Shown: positions 6,736-8,657 of the stretch, one piece after another
How the letters are laid out: each line of letters begins with the position of its first letter
How positions within the stretch are numbered: position 1 is the first letter of the stretch
Assembly (NCBI GenBank): GCA_050943215.1
Contig: JBMNOU010000072.1
Span: 1-8,657, forward strand
Length of the DNA: 8,657 nt
Direction: 5' to 3'
Source: JBMNOU01 sp050943215
GTDB lineage: Bacteria; Bacillota; Clostridia; Christensenellales; SZUA-584
Notes under the pieces: generated by a model
What the model was told of the DNA's origin: nothing
Database searches by the model: none
What the model saw: only the letters and a program-made list of their open reading frames with translations
Position numbers and translations under genes: made by a program

Positions 6736-7432
6736 GGTTTCTAATCTGAAATTTTGTTATGGGAATGTAGAAGTCCTACACGATGTATCATTTGAAGCAC
6801 AAGTAGGAGAAATAACTGTTCTCATTGGTACAAATGGTGCTGGAAAAACGACTACTATGAAAGCCATTGTGGGGCTGCGTCCAATCTCTGACGGAAAAAT
6901 CGTATGGCAAGATTTAGAACTGAACAAAATGCGGCCCCATATGATAACAAAAGCAGGCTTATCATTATGCCCGGAAGGAAGGCAGCTGTTCCCGGATATG
7001 ACAGTACATGAGAATCTTTTAATGGGGGCATATCTGCAGAGAAATAAAAAAGATATTATCGACGCGACCGAAGAGGTTTTTTATTGGTTCCCACGGCTAA
7101 AGGATCGAAGGATGCAGCTGGCCGGAACGTTATCGGGCGGAGAGCAAGAGATGTTAGCGATTGCTCGTGCTCTAATGGCAAAACCGAAATTATTATTAAT
7201 GGATGAGCCATCATGGGGACTTGCGCCAAAATTAGTTGAAGAGGTAGCCGAAATTATTAAAGCAATTAATAAAAGAGGCTCCACTATTTTACTAGTTGAA
7301 CAAAATGTTCAGATGGCATTGGATATTGCGGATTATGTATATGTTCTTGAGACCGGACAAATAGTTGCTGAGGGTAATCCAGCTATTTTAGCTGCAGATA
7401 AGCAGATCCATGATACTTATCTTGGGATCTAG
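6728..7432 (+). CDS. livF: LivF-type ABC transporter ATP-binding protein
   Basis: The product has 234 residues from ATG 6728 and is the second ATPase of the LivG/LivF pair that powers a HAAT-family importer at the inner face of the membrane. Walker A is GTNGAGKT (34-41). The Q-loop position is E83 in CPEGRQLFPDMTVHENL, typical of LivF. The signature LSGGEQEMLAIARAL (135-149) is canonical, Walker B is LLLMDEP (155-161), and the H-switch position is Q192 in VEQN, also usual for LivF. DEPSWGLAP has Trp163 where most members have Leu. Because ATP sites form between Walker A of one subunit and the signature of the other, LivG Walker A plus LivF signature makes a canonical site. The reverse site is degenerate. 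It is the last gene of the operon; the IS element begins 24 bases after the stop, and no terminator is seen in that gap. Confidence 0.92.
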   Translation: MLKVSNLKFCYGNVEVLHDVSFEAQVGEITVLIGTNGAGKTTTMKAIVGLRPISDGKIVWQDLELNKMRPHMITKAGLSLCPEGRQLFPDMTVHENLLMGAYLQRNKKDIIDATEEVFYWFPRLKDRRMQLAGTLSGGEQEMLAIARALMAKPKLLLMDEPSWGLAPKLVEEVAEIIKAINKRGSTILLVEQNVQMALDIADYVYVLETGQIVAEGNPAILAADKQIHDTYLGI

Positions 7433-7448
7433 TCAACAAAAATGAACA

Positions 7449-7456
7449 ATAAATTA
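7449..7456 (+). repeat. Left copy of 8-bp target duplication
   Basis: ATAAATTA directly precedes the left end of the IS element and recurs at 8457-8464. Eight bases is the usual duplication size for the IS1595 family. The right copy overlaps the last AT of the inverted repeat, so the exact end of the element is uncertain by two bases. Confidence 0.7.
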
Positions 7457-7481
7457 ATATGGCTATTAGGTTAAGTCAGCA
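7457..7481 (+). repeat. IS left terminal inverted repeat
   Basis: It begins ATATGGCTATTAGG, which matches the reverse complement of the right end exactly for 14 bases and then at 7 of the next 11. The transposase stop codon (complement of 7466-7468) lies inside this repeat. Confidence 0.88.
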
Positions 7482-8359
7482 AATCGCAATGGGGCTGACT
7501 GCGTTACCGCAAAAAGCAATCTGTCGAATATCACGCTGCCCATGCCTCTGCGATTGAACCGATAATAGTACTCATCTAAGTAGCTCTGCAAATGCTTTTC
7601 CCCAAACCGTGAAACGTTCCCGATACAAAAGCCTTTGCATTGCTGACAATGATATGAAGCCATTTGAGCATATCCGTATCCGCATCAAAGACCTGATACT
7701 CGTGCAGATACTTTTCAGCCAAAGGCTTTCTGCAACTATGGTAAGCATCTGTCTGAGCTGTTGAGCCATCAGCAATGCTGTCCTTAGCAAACTTGGCGAT
7801 TGTCTTTCCCTTCAGGTCGGCCACAACCTGCATTTTCACGTATTGGGGTTTGCCACTCTCGCCTTTGGATATTGCAACGACAACCTTGTTTTTCGTGGTG
7901 CCGCGCCCTCTTTTGCCGCCTTTCTTGGATTTGCCAAGGTATGTCATCTAATTCAACAATCCCTTTGAGCAAGTAGCGGTTATCCCTCTCTGCCATTGCG
8001 TTGCGGATACGATGGAGTAAGAACCAAGCTGTATTGTACGGCAGATTCAGCACCCGAGATAGCTGCATCGCCGAGTATCCACGCTTATCCCGGGATACCA
8101 AGCATATCGCCCAAATCCATGTTCTAAGGCTTAAATGGCTTCTGTCCATCACAGTACCGGCTGTCACTGATGCCTGATATCGGCAGCTTTTACACGCATA
8201 TTTGTGACGCGTCGTAATGTGATGATACTCCCGGCATCCGCAGACGGGGCATATAAACCCATCCGACCATCGAAGCTTATACAGATAGTCTCTGCATGCA
8301 TCATCGGAATCGAATCGTCTTTGTACGCCCACCAACCCGATACGTTTTTTCGTTGCTAT
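7466..8359 (-). pseudogene. IS1595-family (ISXO2-like) transposase, frameshifted
   Basis: Three reading frames together give one transposase. The N-terminal part (8335 to about 7943) has a zinc ribbon, CPVCG with CKSCRYQ, and ends at the first catalytic Asp in VELDD. After a frame change at about 7942 (one base extra or two missing) the sequence continues YLGKSKKGGKRGRGTTKNKV, the second catalytic Asp in QTDAYHS, and SNAKAFVSGTFHG. There the Asn sits at the third catalytic position, as known for part of this family. A second frame change at 7596-7599, best explained by loss of one A from a run of five on the coding strand, precedes KHLQSYLDEYYYRFNRR and the stop at 7466. The start is unclear. 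TTG at 8335 is in frame, but the frame is open farther up, and an ATA at 8359-8357 before ATKKRIGLVGVQRRF may be a mutated ATG. The gene is non-functional as written, unless the single-base changes are sequencing errors. Confidence 0.88.
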
Positions 8360-8433
8360 AACTCTTTTCTGCCTTTTCCGTAACTATGGTAACATTTAAC
8401 ACCCTGTATTGGCCTTTTTTATGGACTTGTCAC

Positions 8434-8458
8434 TGATGATTCATCCTAATAGCCATAT
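8434..8458 (-). repeat. IS right terminal inverted repeat
   Basis: Its reverse complement starts ATATGGCTATTAGG and matches the left repeat at 21 of 25 positions. The IS end lies about 75-100 bases upstream of the transposase start, which leaves room for the element's own promoter. Confidence 0.88.
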
Positions 8459-8464
8459 AAATTA
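8457..8464 (+). repeat. Right copy of 8-bp target duplication
   Basis: ATAAATTA is identical to 7449-7456. Its first two bases can also be read as the end of the right inverted repeat. Confidence 0.7.
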
Positions 8465-8483
8465 TTTCAAAATTTTGAATAAT
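8461..8483. repeat. AT-rich palindrome next to the IS insertion site
   Basis: A 14-bp perfect palindrome, TTCAAAATTTTGAA (8466-8479 with one bulged T), extends to arms of 11 bases. It lacks GC and a following T-run, so it is a poor terminator. It could be an operator-like site or chance in AT-rich DNA. Before the IS arrived it would have lain about 30 bases after the livF stop. Confidence 0.45.
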
Positions 8484-8657
8484 CTAAAGTATCCTTGTAT
8501 TAAATATCAGATCCGCTATAACTGGTAATCTTGCAGGGTTACCTTAATTATAATTGGTTTTTTATTAATTAGTGCAATAAAATTTATGAGTTTTGGTTGT
8601 TTTACTTTAATGCGAGAAAACATAAACGGATGGCTTTATTAGTCATAAAAAACAAGT
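8484..8657. other. Non-coding AT-rich tail, no gene seen
   Basis: No reading frame with a supported start is visible on either strand. A short imperfect inverted repeat (GGTAA...TTACC at about 8523-8542) is followed by AT-rich DNA but forms no convincing terminator. The stretch may be the upstream region of a gene beyond the window. Confidence 0.4.

Larger units (their letters stand above)
7457..8458 (-). mobile_element. IS1595-family insertion sequence, inactive
   Basis: This element of about 1.0 kb is bounded by 25-bp imperfect terminal inverted repeats (21 of 25 match) and an 8-bp direct repeat. It contains one transposase gene on the - strand that fills almost the whole length. Size, inverted repeats, target duplication length and transposase type all agree with the IS1595 (ISXO2-like) family. 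The transposase is broken, so the copy cannot move by itself, though its ends still look intact and might be moved by a related enzyme. It inserted in intergenic DNA right after livF and interrupts no recognisable gene. Confidence 0.88.

Noticed and set aside
7081..7284. Reverse-strand open frame of 67 codons
   Set aside because: It is antisense to the LivF signature and Walker B region.
7572..7790. Reverse-strand open frame of 72 codons within the IS
   Set aside because: It is an alternative frame across the transposase. The transposase motifs in this stretch are in a different frame.
7942..7942. Programmed frameshift in the transposase
   Set aside because: There is no slippery heptamer at the first break, and two separate breaks in one short gene fit decay better than programmed frameshifting.
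8520..8536. Sigma-54 promoter (TGG...TTGCA)
   Set aside because: The GG to GC spacing is 7 instead of 10 bases.
1..8657. CRISPR array, tRNA, rRNA or riboswitch
   Set aside because: No regularly spaced repeats, cloverleaf, rRNA-like sequence or recognisable riboswitch core was seen.

Overview
The window looks like chromosomal DNA of a low-to-moderate-GC anaerobic member of the Bacillota, perhaps Negativicutes or Clostridia. The assignment rests on strong GGAGG-type ribosome binding sites, AT-rich intergenic DNA and the style of the protein families. It is an inference, not a match to a known genome.

Layout. Positions 1-776 are decayed coding DNA. The main content is a dhaK (dihydroxyacetone kinase substrate-binding subunit) pseudogene at about 218-776, with a lost start, frameshifts, an in-frame stop and a large internal deletion. 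Before it lies an unidentified remnant. From 792 to 7432 six intact genes run on the + strand with short gaps and good ribosome binding sites, most simply one operon: a DhaL-type kinase subunit (792-1412), three tandem paralogous FAD-dependent oxidoreductases of the FAD_oxidored type (1468-2913, 3003-4451, 4494-5933), and the two ATPases of a LivGF-type ABC importer (5965-6735 and 6728-7432, overlapping). From 7457 to 8458 an IS1595-family insertion sequence lies in the opposite direction. It has clear terminal inverted repeats and a flanking 8-bp direct repeat, but its transposase gene is broken by two frameshifts. The last 200 bases hold an AT-rich palindrome and no gene.

How the genes may work together. 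The operon joins a possible importer, several soluble flavin oxidoreductases and a kinase subunit of the dihydroxyacetone/short-ketose type, which suggests uptake and catabolism of a small organic compound. The substrate cannot be read from the sequence. No permease, binding protein, DhaM or intact DhaK is present here, so the system must use parts encoded elsewhere or be partly defunct.

The most interesting signal is in the oxidoreductase triplet. Copies 1 and 3 share four cysteines (54, 106, 401/399 and 417/415), and all four are replaced in copy 2 (Ser55, Asn107, Val400, Thr416). This hints at a bound metal cluster or disulfide pairs in two copies and a divergent role for the middle one. 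Other notable points are the degenerate ABC signature of the LivG-like ATPase and the intact DhaL beside a dead DhaK.
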